The translations under genes were made by a program, and so were the position numbers. A model generated the notes under the pieces. It made no database searches and was not told where the DNA came from. It saw only the letters and a list, made by a program, of their open reading frames with translations. Shown piece after piece: positions 7,532-17,700 of a DNA stretch of 30,246 nt. Source of the stretch: AM-2324 sp042091035. Its GTDB lineage: Bacteria > Bacteroidota > Bacteroidia > Chitinophagales > Saprospiraceae. Location of the stretch: positions 1-30,246 of the forward strand of contig JBELIG010000016.1 of the NCBI GenBank assembly GCA_042091035.1, written 5' to 3'. Positions within the stretch are counted from its first letter, which is position 1; every line of letters begins with the position of its first letter.

Positions 7532-9994
7532 ATGAATACCATAATTAAGAAAGTCATTCCACATGCAGTTGCAATAGGAATATTCGCCATAATAGCAATT
7601 CTTACATTCAAGCCTACACTTGAAAGTCCTCCCAAAGAATTGTTTCAATCAGATAATATCCAAGCTGAAGGAAATTCAGCAGAGATCAAAAAATACGATA
7701 AAGAAACTGGAGATTGGCCTTTATGGACCAATGGTGTCTTTGGAGGAATGCCGAGTTACCAAATTAATTACAAGGCAAAAAACCTTTTAAGCACAGTATA
7801 CAAAGCATTCCTATTTGGGAATGGTGCAAGGCCACCTGTCACTTCCTTGTTATTGCTCATGTCTGGAATGTATCTCTTGCTTATACTAATTGGTCTGGAT
7901 TGGAGGTTAAGCATTTGTTTGGCGGCAGGATTTGGATTTACGTCGAACTACATGGACCTATATCAAGCCGGCCACTCTACCAAATTGATAGCTATTGCAT
8001 ATATGGCTCCAGCACTTGCCGGAATACTGCTAACCTACAGAGGAAAAATACTACTTGGGGGGAGTATGACAGCACTTTTCATGGGACTTCAGCTTTTCGC
8101 CAATCACTTTCAAATAAGTTTTTACTTCTTTATCGTTTGCTTATTCATTGGAATAGTATACTTCATAGATGCTCTAAAAAACAAAGAGCTTCCTTCTTTT
8201 GGAAAACAAACGGGGGTATTGATACTTGCTGGGGTTATGGCCCTTGGAGCAAACCTTGGAAAGATCTGGACTACTCAGGAATATGCCGAAGAAAGTATAA
8301 GAGGTAAATCAGAGCTTACCAGCGCTAGTAAAGATAGTGGTTCTTCCTCTTCCACAGATGGACTTTCAAAAAGCTATGCCTTTGATTTCAGTATGGGAAT
8401 CAATGAGTCAATGACCTTTTTGATCCCAGACTATATCGGTAGTAGTTCAGGAGCCTTGTTTTACAACGATAAAGAATCCGAGAGTTTCAAAGTACTTCGT
8501 AGTCTAAGGAATGCTCAATTGATCGAACAGTTAAAAGGGGTTACTTCTCAATACTGGGGAAAACAACGTTTCGTTGGAGGTCCTATCTATATGGGTGCAA
8601 TTGTACTTTTTCTGGCCTTACTAGGAATGGCTTTATTAAAAGACAAAAATAAATACTGGCTCTTTGGAGCTGCTATACTTACAATGATAATGAGTTGGGG
8701 ATCTAACTTTGAAGGTTTCAACTACTTCCTTTTCGATAATGTCCCATTAATGAATAAGTTCAGAGCTGTTTCAATGGCACTGAATATTACTGCTTTCCTA
8801 TTTCTAGTGTTAGCAGCAATGACTTTAAAGGATTTCTTTTCAGATAAGTATAGCACACAAGAAAAACAAAAAGCACTTTATATTTCTGGCGGTATCATGC
8901 TGAGTCTCTTGCTTGGTGCTGTAATTCTCAGTGATCCAACAGGACTTAGTGCGGATCTTAGAGGTCGTATAGCAGCTGCTATCGGAGAAGCTTCTACCAG
9001 CTCAATTGATCGTGCATTGATCGCTGATCGAAAAGCACTTATTACTGGAGATGCACTAAGAAGCTTTCTGCTTATAGGTTTGAGTTTTGGAGTTTTATTT
9101 TATGGACTTAAAGCAAAAAAAACAAATCAATTATACCTAGGGATACTCGTTGCACTGCTAGCTGGAGGAGATCTTATCAGTGTGGGTTCAAGAGCAATAG
9201 ATGAGGGCGACTTCCAAGCTCAATCACTTCTAAGTGCTCAATTCTCCAACCCAAAACCGGTAGATCAAAAAATTCTTTCAGATAGTGATCCTCATTTCAG
9301 AGTTTTAGATCTTAGGTCTAATCCATTCTCGAATGCATCGGCATCCTATTTCCATCATTCTATGGGAGGATACCATGCTGCCAAAATGATGAAATATCAA
9401 GAAATGATTGAAACATACCTTAATGATATACAGTCAAATCTTCATATTTATGGGATGTTCAATACGAAGTATATTATTCAGGATAACGAACAAGCAAGTC
9501 CAAACCGATATGCACTTGGTAATGCTTGGTTTGTGAATCAAATCAGATCAGTAGAGACAGCTGACGAAGAACTGGCTGCATTAGCCGATTTTGAACCTGC
9601 ATCGGAAGTAATTATTCAGCGTAAAAATGCTACTGGCCTTGAAAACTGGCAACCACAAGCAGATCCATCTGCCACGATAAACTTAACAAGTTATCATCCA
9701 GATGAAATGGTATATAATTACACTTCAAACTCCGATCAATTCGTGGTATTCTCTGAAATGTACTACCCACCTTCAAAAGGTTGGAAATTGTACCTGGACG
9801 GTGCCCCTTATGATGATTTCAGGCAAGTTAACTTTACACTGAGAGGCGTTAAACTTCCAAAAGGTCAAAACAGAGAACTTAAGATGGTCTTTAAACCAAA
9901 AGCATTCTACCTGGGAGAAACTATCGCCATGATTTTCTCCATACTAATAATCGGTGGACTTGGAGCAGGACTATATTTTGAAAGTAAAAACTGA
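7532..9994 (+). CDS. YfhO-family multi-pass membrane protein
   Basis: An 820-aa polytopic inner-membrane protein. After the first membrane segment (about 10-27) there is a periplasmic loop with GDWPLWTNGVFGGMPSYQIN, then about ten further hydrophobic segments. These include GHSTKLIAIAYMAPALAG and FANHFQISFYFF, blocks I recognise from YfhO-like proteins of Bacteroidota. The C-terminal quarter is an extracytoplasmic beta-rich domain (about 560-790) closed by a last membrane helix at about 795-814. In Firmicutes, YfhO is a GT-C-type enzyme that adds sugars to lipoteichoic acid from a lipid-linked donor. Here a similar extracytoplasmic sugar-transfer role is inferred, not shown. It is monocistronic: a possible promoter lies upstream and a strong terminator begins 2 bp after the stop. 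The divergent GT2 gene may act in the same pathway. Confidence 0.85.
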   Translation: MNTIIKKVIPHAVAIGIFAIIAILTFKPTLESPPKELFQSDNIQAEGNSAEIKKYDKETGDWPLWTNGVFGGMPSYQINYKAKNLLSTVYKAFLFGNGARPPVTSLLLLMSGMYLLLILIGLDWRLSICLAAGFGFTSNYMDLYQAGHSTKLIAIAYMAPALAGILLTYRGKILLGGSMTALFMGLQLFANHFQISFYFFIVCLFIGIVYFIDALKNKELPSFGKQTGVLILAGVMALGANLGKIWTTQEYAEESIRGKSELTSASKDSGSSSSTDGLSKSYAFDFSMGINESMTFLIPDYIGSSSGALFYNDKESESFKVLRSLRNAQLIEQLKGVTSQYWGKQRFVGGPIYMGAIVLFLALLGMALLKDKNKYWLFGAAILTMIMSWGSNFEGFNYFLFDNVPLMNKFRAVSMALNITAFLFLVLAAMTLKDFFSDKYSTQEKQKALYISGGIMLSLLLGAVILSDPTGLSADLRGRIAAAIGEASTSSIDRALIADRKALITGDALRSFLLIGLSFGVLFYGLKAKKTNQLYLGILVALLAGGDLISVGSRAIDEGDFQAQSLLSAQFSNPKPVDQKILSDSDPHFRVLDLRSNPFSNASASYFHHSMGGYHAAKMMKYQEMIETYLNDIQSNLHIYGMFNTKYIIQDNEQASPNRYALGNAWFVNQIRSVETADEELAALADFEPASEVIIQRKNATGLENWQPQADPSATINLTSYHPDEMVYNYTSNSDQFVVFSEMYYPPSKGWKLYLDGAPYDDFRQVNFTLRGVKLPKGQNRELKMVFKPKAFYLGETIAMIFSILIIGGLGAGLYFESKN

Positions 9995-9996
9995 TA

Positions 9997-10025
9997 AAAA
10001 GGAGCAAAACTGCTCCTTTTATAAT
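9997..10025 (+). terminator. Intrinsic terminator after the YfhO-family gene
   Basis: A perfect 10-bp stem, AAAAGGAGCA (9997-10006) with TGCTCCTTTT (10011-10020), has a 4-nt loop and starts 2 bp after the stop codon. Because both ends are A/T-rich it could also work on the opposite strand. Confidence 0.85.
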
Positions 10026-10104
10026 TTTCATAAACTTTTTTAACACTAACATAACCGCCTGTAAATCAAAGAGTAAATATATTGAGGCCAAATGTTCTTT
10101 CAAT

Positions 10105-11727
10105 ATGAAAAATTACGTATTACTAGCCTTTTACCTAATCTTATCTACAGCAACATTAAATGCACAGTTCATTCTAAATGGGAGTGCGCTAAAAATAGAT
10201 GAAGATTGCTTCGAATTGACGCAAGATGCCTTAAACCAAAGTGGATCTGCATGGTTTGAAGACAAAATCAATCTCAACCAGTCCTTTGATGTTCGTATGA
10301 GTCTTAATTTTGGATGCAAAGATGATAATGGTGCTGATGGTATGGTCTTCATCCTTCAACCCATAAGTACTTCTATCGGTAGTACAGGAAGCGGAATAGG
10401 ATATCAAGGTATCAGTCCATCCATTGGAATAGAATTCGACACTTGGCAAAATGGCGGAAATAATGATCCAAGCTTTGATCACATAGGAATATTAAAGAAT
10501 GGGATACCGAACCATAACAATAGCCTTGCCGGACCAATCCAGGCATCTATAAACTCACTTAACATTGAGGACTGTAATGATCATTCTGTTCGTATAAGCT
10601 GGGATGTAAATACACAAATGCTTAGTGTCTATTTTGATTGTCAACTTAGACTAAGCGTTGAGATCGACCTAATAAATGACATATTCAATGGTGACCCATC
10701 CGTATTCTGGGGCTTTTCTTCTGCTACTGGCGGCTTTGCAAACAAGCATTTATTGTGTTTCGAACTGATTGAATTCAATCAACAACTGGAAAACTTTACA
10801 CTTTGCCCAAATGGTGCCTACCCTATTGAAGGACCGATAGGAAATTACAGCTACGAATGGTCACCTGCTGAGGGCTTAAGTGAAACTGATATACCAAACC
10901 CTATTGCTACTCCAACAGAAACAACAACATACATTCTTAGCCTTACAGATGATTGTGGTTATGTTTTTAATGATACGATTACAATCAGTGTGGGAGAAGA
11001 TAGCAGTTTCGTTGACCTTGGCCCAGACTTGACAATTTGCGATCAAACTAGCATTACACTAGATGCAACAACACCTAATGCTACCTATTCTTGGAATACT
11101 GGAAATTCAGAATCTACTCAAGAAGCATTGGGAAGTGGCCTATATAGTGTTACTGTGGAGATCAATGAGAACTGCTTCGATTGGGATGAGGTCGCTTTGG
11201 AGTTTAAAGAAACGCCTCAACTACCTACCATTGGAAACTTTGAGGACAAATGTATGGGTACAGACTTGGAAATTGATGGTACCAGCCCTACTCCAGCAGT
11301 TGAGTATTTATGGAGCAACGGCTCCACCGATGCCCAAGCCTCAATAAATACAGGAGGATCTCAAAGCCTAAGTATAAGTAATGTATGCGGCACAAGCACC
11401 CTTGATTTTCTTATAGCTGAGATAGATTGTTCTATTTACTATGCTCCAAATGTATTCTCGCCAAACAATGATGGAATCAATGACGTATTCACACTCTACA
11501 GCACGGTAATTGAAGAGATCATTTCACTATCTGTTTTTGACCGCTGGGGCAACAAGGTTTTTGAACGTAAAAACTTCAAAGCATCCGAAGAATTGTTTGG
11601 CTGGAACGGCAGCCACAACAACAAACACTGTGGACCAGGAACTTACGCATGGTCGGCAGAAATTTTATTTCAAAACAACCAAAAAAAGGTAAAAACAGGC
11701 TCAATAACTTTAATCCAAAATAAATAG
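10105..11727 (+). CDS. Secreted L-type lectin protein with CHU_C domain
   Basis: A 540-aa protein predicted to be exported by Sec and then by the type IX secretion system. Signal peptide at residues 1-20, ending LNAQ. Residues about 22-225 form an L-type (legume-like) lectin domain. GADGMVFIL and IEFDTWQN...NDPSFDH keep the residues that bind Ca/Mn and sugar in the family (Glu110, Asp112, Asn116, Asp121, His126 by pattern). Two or three Ig/PKD-like beta domains follow, with features such as YEWSPAEGLS, NPIATPTETTTYIL and SWNTGN. The C-terminus (about 446-540) is a CHU_C gliding-motility-type domain: APNVFSPNNDGINDVF, FDRWGNKVFE and W-NG motifs. This type B signal directs T9SS export and surface display. 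Its neighbour 64 bp downstream has the same two ends with a much longer middle. The likely role is carbohydrate binding at the cell surface; the ligand is unknown. Confidence 0.88.
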   Translation: MKNYVLLAFYLILSTATLNAQFILNGSALKIDEDCFELTQDALNQSGSAWFEDKINLNQSFDVRMSLNFGCKDDNGADGMVFILQPISTSIGSTGSGIGYQGISPSIGIEFDTWQNGGNNDPSFDHIGILKNGIPNHNNSLAGPIQASINSLNIEDCNDHSVRISWDVNTQMLSVYFDCQLRLSVEIDLINDIFNGDPSVFWGFSSATGGFANKHLLCFELIEFNQQLENFTLCPNGAYPIEGPIGNYSYEWSPAEGLSETDIPNPIATPTETTTYILSLTDDCGYVFNDTITISVGEDSSFVDLGPDLTICDQTSITLDATTPNATYSWNTGNSESTQEALGSGLYSVTVEINENCFDWDEVALEFKETPQLPTIGNFEDKCMGTDLEIDGTSPTPAVEYLWSNGSTDAQASINTGGSQSLSISNVCGTSTLDFLIAEIDCSIYYAPNVFSPNNDGINDVFTLYSTVIEEIISLSVFDRWGNKVFERKNFKASEELFGWNGSHNNKHCGPGTYAWSAEILFQNNQKKVKTGSITLIQNK

Positions 11728-11791
11728 ACAACTTATTGCTAACTTATAGTGTAAGACTCTAATAAAGAGACACTTAACGAATCATCACACT

Positions 11792-14700
11792 ATGAGTTTA
11801 AAGAATTTGGTACTAACTACCAGTGTCTTGCTGTTTCTACATTTTAGCACCCAAGCTCAACTCTTACCTATGGGAACTGCCACTGCTGATGCAACTAATA
11901 CTTGTTTTACTTTAACACAAAATGTAGGCAACAGTGCAGGTGCAGTATGGGAACAAACCCCTATTGACCTAACTCAATCTTTTACATTTGATTTGACAAT
12001 GAATCTTGGTTGTAATGATGGTGGAGGTGCTGATGGTATAGTTTTTGCATTACACAACACTCCAAATATCACAGGATCAACAGGTGGAGCTATAGGGTAT
12101 AACACTTTAAATCCCTCACTGGTTATTGAATTTGACACCTGGCAAAACGGGGATAGAAACGATCCTACATACGACCACTTGGGCTTAATGGTTGATGGAA
12201 ACGGAAATCACAACGCAGACCTTGTAGGACCTATACAAATCAGTGCCACATCAGCAAATGTTGAAGACTGTAATGATTACCCTGTCACCATAGACTGGAA
12301 TGCTAGTACGCAGGTCTTAAGCGTTTTCTATGACTGTGTACTTCGCTTTTCACATACAATAGATATTACAAATACTATATTTGGAGGAAACTCATCAGTT
12401 TATTGGGGTTTCATTGCAACAACAGGTGGTGCTACCAATATTCAGTCTGTTTGTTTTGATGTTCCTCCTCCCCCTCCGATTACGTTGGCAGATGCAACAA
12501 TATGTGCGGGTGATAGTTATCAATTAAATGCTCCAACGGGATTTGAAACATACCAATGGACACCTGCAACAGGTCTTAATGACCCAAATATTTCTAACCC
12601 TATTGCAACACCGACTCTTACAACAACTTATACACTGATTGCTACTGAATTATGTGGAGGAACTTCCTCTGACTCAATGACACTAACAGTACTAGATCTT
12701 CCAGGTGCAACAATTAGTGGAACAGGAACAGTTTGTGATGAAGGTGGATCTGATGTGGATTTGACAGTTAATTTTACGGGAACCGCACCATGGACATTTA
12801 CCTATACGGATGGTACTACTCCTGTTACTATTACAACGAGTACAAATCCATACATAATAACTGTAACAGAGGCAGGAACATATACACTTGTTGATATTGA
12901 GTCTAGTGGATGTCTGGGAACAGTTAGTGGATCATCAGATGTGACAATAACAACGATTACCATATCAGATACTACAGCGGATCCTTTGTGTAATGCAGAA
13001 AGTAGTGGTTCAATAACAGTTACTGGGGAAGGAGGTACAGCGCCTTATACCTATAGCTGGTCAGATCCTGCATTGTCAGGAAATGTATTGACGGATCTTC
13101 CCGCAGGAACTTATGATGTAACTGTTATAGATGATAACGGCTGTGAAGAAACAAGTTCAATAACATTAAATGATCCACCTGCTATATCAGTAAGTGTTGG
13201 CACACCGACTCCAATTGATTGCATAAACACAACATCTTCAGTGGATGCTACAGGATCCGGTGGATCTCCTGCATACACCTATAGTTGGAGTAACGGGGAT
13301 ACTGGATCTACATTAAATACTACAGTAGCAGGAACATATACTGTTACTGTAACAGATACAAATGGTTGTACAGATGAAACAGATGTAACCATAGTCGATA
13401 ATTCTCTGCCTCCACCAGATGCAACAATAGCAGGCTCAGGAGTAATATGCCCAGGTACTGGAACGACTGTTGATATCACTGTAACTTTTGTAGGAACAGG
13501 TCCTTGGACATTTACTTATACAGATGGAACAACTCCAGTAACAATAACAACAAGTGATAATCCCTATACAATAACAGTCTTCGAACCAGGCACCTATGTT
13601 TTAGTTGATGTGGAGGAAAGTGGATGTGTGGGTAATGTAAATGGTTCTGCAGATATAACGACTTCAATCGTTTCTATTGATGTGACTGAATCAGACCTTT
13701 TGTGTAATGGAGATACAAATGGTAGTATCACAGTTAACGGAACTGGTGGCTTATCACCATATACCTATACTTGGTCTGACCCGGCTCTTTCGGGTAACGT
13801 TTTAACAAATTTAAGTGCAGGAACCTATGATGTCACTGTTGCAGACTCAAATGGTTGTGAGGATGAAACCTCAATTACAATAGATGAACCTTCGGTTCTA
13901 GTGGCTTCTATGGGAAGTCCGACACTAATAGATTGTAACAATGCAAATGGTAGTGCCACAGTATCGGCTTCAGGAGGTACCGCTTCCTATTCATATAACT
14001 GGAGTAATGGCGATACTGGCCCAACTATCTCAACAAACATAAGTGGCACTTACACCGTAATTGTAATAGATGCAAACGGTTGTACAGCTGATGCTACGGT
14101 TACAATCAATGAGGATTTAGTAAATCCTATAGCTGTGGCGACCACAAATGGCCTTATCGATTGTATTAATACAAGCACAACTTTATCAGGGTCAGGATCT
14201 AGTACAGGAATAGAATTCACTTATCTCTGGACGACTAATGACGGTTCTATCGATAGTGGTGAAACAACGCTTGATCCTATTGTGAATTCAGCAGGAACTT
14301 ACATACTTACAGTAAGCAATACTAATAATGGTTGTGAAGATATGGTAAGTGTTACAGTTATAGAAGATACAGACACACCAACTGCAGATGCAGGCCCTGG
14401 TGATGAGCTTAGCTGTAACGTAACACAAGTAGTGCTGCTTGGTACAAACTCAGATACAGGACCCGATTACAGCTATTCTTGGTCAACCACAGATGGAAAT
14501 ATTGTAAGTGGTGGTGCAACATTGACACCACTTGTTGATCAGTCTGGAACCTATACAATTACAGTAACAAATACTATAAATGGTTGTACAGAAACAGATG
14601 ATGTAATCGTAACCGAAGATGTGAATACTCCTGTTGCAAATGCAGGACCTCCACAAACGATTAACTGTGATAACCCGACTGTTGTACTTGACGGAACAGG

Positions 14701-17700
14701 GTCCTCTGGAGGATCAAATATGTTCTATGAATGGACAACAAGTAACGGAAATATTATTAATGGAGCAAATACACTTACACCAACCGTAAATGCTGGTGGA
14801 TCATATTTCTTGACAATAATGAATATCTCTAATGGTTGTGAGGCAAATTCGTCTGTATTGGTAGATGCTAACTTTGACCAACCAACTGCGGCAATTACTC
14901 CTCCTCCAACTATTGATTGTGATAATCCTATTATTCAATTGGACGGAAGTGCTTCTTCTCAAGGTCCGGATATCAGCTATTTTTGGTCAACTATTGGTGG
15001 AAATATTGTTTCTGGGCAAACGACAGATTCACCATCGGTGGATGAAGATGGGACATATATTTTGACTGTATTTAATGACTTGAGTGAATGTATTGATGTA
15101 TTCTCTGTGATAGTTACTGATCTTTCCATTTTCCCAGATGCTGACGGTGTAGCTACGGATCTTATTGACTGTGTAACACCAACAGTGATGCTTGACGGAA
15201 CAGGATCTAGTACAGGTTCAAGTTATACGTATTCATGGACAACCAATAATGGGACCATTGTTTCTGATGAAACGACTTTGTTCCCGGTTGTAGGATCAGC
15301 GGGCGAGTATACACTGACAGTTCTTAATACAGTTAATAACTGTGCTACAGAGGTGGAGGTGGATGTATTTGATTTTTTAGTAGATCCTACGATTAACATA
15401 CCTGACCCTGGAAGTATTAATTGCTTAGACTCACTTGTCGAAATAATAGCTACAGTATCGGATGCTAGTAACTTTGACTTTGAATGGACTACTCCAAATG
15501 GAAATTATGTAGCTGATACATTTACACTATCTCCAATTGTCGATACTGAAGGATTCTATGAATTATCTGTGATAAATAATGTAAATGGTTGTTCTTCTTC
15601 TTTGACCATACCAGTTATTGAAGATTATGATTATCCGATTGTGGATATGGGACCTCCTGGGGAATTGAATTGTTATGATCCTCAATACACTATTGATGCA
15701 ACAAGTTCATCTGGTGGACCTAATTTTAATTATGATTGGGCTACTGCTGATGGTAATATCGTTTCTGGGGATGGCACTTTGGAGCCTGTCGTTGATGAAG
15801 GGGGTTTATATACCTTGATTATTACAAACACCGACAATCAATGTAAAGATACTTCATCGATTCAGATAACAGTTAATCAATTTGACCCGATTGCCATTGC
15901 TGGTCCAGACGATCTTTTGGGTTGTTGGTCACCAACAATTATAATTGACGGTTCAGAATCAAGCTCAGGTCATTCTATAGTTTTCGAGTGGCTTACTGAT
16001 GATGGTATTATAGTGGGATCTACAAATAATAGTATTATTGAAATCTCTGCTGGAGGTAACTTCACCCTAACTGTTACTGATACACTCAATGGCTGTAAAG
16101 ATGTAGATGAAGTTTTCGTTCTTGAAGATTTTGTTGCTCCAGAAATTGGAACAGGACCTGGTGGAGAAATAAATTGTACTGATTTATCTATTCCACTTGA
16201 TGGGACTGCAAGCGGAGATACACAAAATTTGGTGTATGAGTGGCAGTTCTTCGGAACAGGTTCAATTTCTACAGGACAAGGGACTTTAAATGCAGTAGCT
16301 ATTCAGCCAGATTTGTATTACCTGTACGCTCAGGATACAATAAATGGTTGTGCTGCCATAGATTCTATTTTGGTTACTAAAGATGATAACGTTCCCGCAA
16401 TAGACATGTCTGCATTGGATACACTTGATTGTGTAACTAGTTCTTTAACAATTGACGCCTCTGCATCTTCGCAGGGTGGTGACATTGTTTTTGAATGGTC
16501 TACGGTAGACGGGGAGATAGAATCTGGTGCTACAACACTTACTCCAGTCATAAGCAGTCCTGGATCTTATGAGTTGATTCTAAGCGATACTGTTAATAAT
16601 TGTGTAACGAATTCAGTTTTAAGCATAGAACCAGATACTATTCATCCTTCTGTAAGTTTACTCAGCCCTGGGGTTATAAATTGTTATAATGCAACTGTGC
16701 CAGTTGAAGCTTCTATTGGTGCCGTAGGTTCAGACTATACAGTAAACTGGACCAGTCCTGATGGTGGCATATTTGACAGTGGACAATCAGATTTGATTAT
16801 TGACGTGTCTGCTCAGGGAACCTTTGATTTTGCTATCACTAATACAATCAACGGTTGTCTAACTGATGCAAGTATTGGGGTTATAGAGGATTTAGATTTC
16901 CCTCAGCTTTCCGGAGCATTCCCAGACACAATTACCTGTGACAATCCTAATATTCTACTGGAGGCCACTGTAGACACACAAGGCGATCCATATACATTCA
17001 ATTGGACCACAGATTCTTTAGGCTCATTAGACAACAATATATTCACCTTATCTCCTATAGTAAGTGGCGCATCTATTTATACACTGAACGTTCAGAATGA
17101 CATCAATGGCTGTGCTGAATCAATTGATATATCCGTGGGACAAAATGTTGAATTCCCGGATGCATTAGCTCAAGTGAGTGCATTCTTAAGCTGTGATAGC
17201 CTGGACCTTCAAATCGATGGAACTTCAAGTTCTGCCGGATCAAATTATCTATACCTTTGGACTACATTGGATGGTAATATTCTTTCAGGAAGCGATGGTT
17301 TGACTCCTATGGTTGATGAACCGGGGATATATACTCTGATCGTAGAGAATACGGACAACAACTGTAAATCAGATGTAGATGTAGAGGTTACTCAAAACCT
17401 TACAGAACCTCCGTTGGCAATTGCCCTACCGGACACACTGACTTGTGGGGTTCTCGAAATTGATATATTTGGAGATGCAGGAATAGATTCATTAGGAACT
17501 TATGTCTACGCATGGAATACAACAGGCGGAAATATAACATCATCTACAAGTGCACAAAACATTTCAGCTAGTTTGCCTGGATCCTATACTTTTGAAGTAT
17601 TGGATACCTACAATGGCTGTTCAACATCTATTAATACGCAAGTGATTCAGGATATAGTGATTCCTGATGCAGATGCAGGAGCTGCTCAAATCTTAAATTG

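Noticed and set aside
11748..11774. Hairpin between the two lectin genes (CTCT/AGAG plus AGTGT/ACACT)
   Set aside because: The stem is interrupted by a 4-nt bulge and no T tract follows, so it does not support a terminator. I do not use it to separate the two genes.
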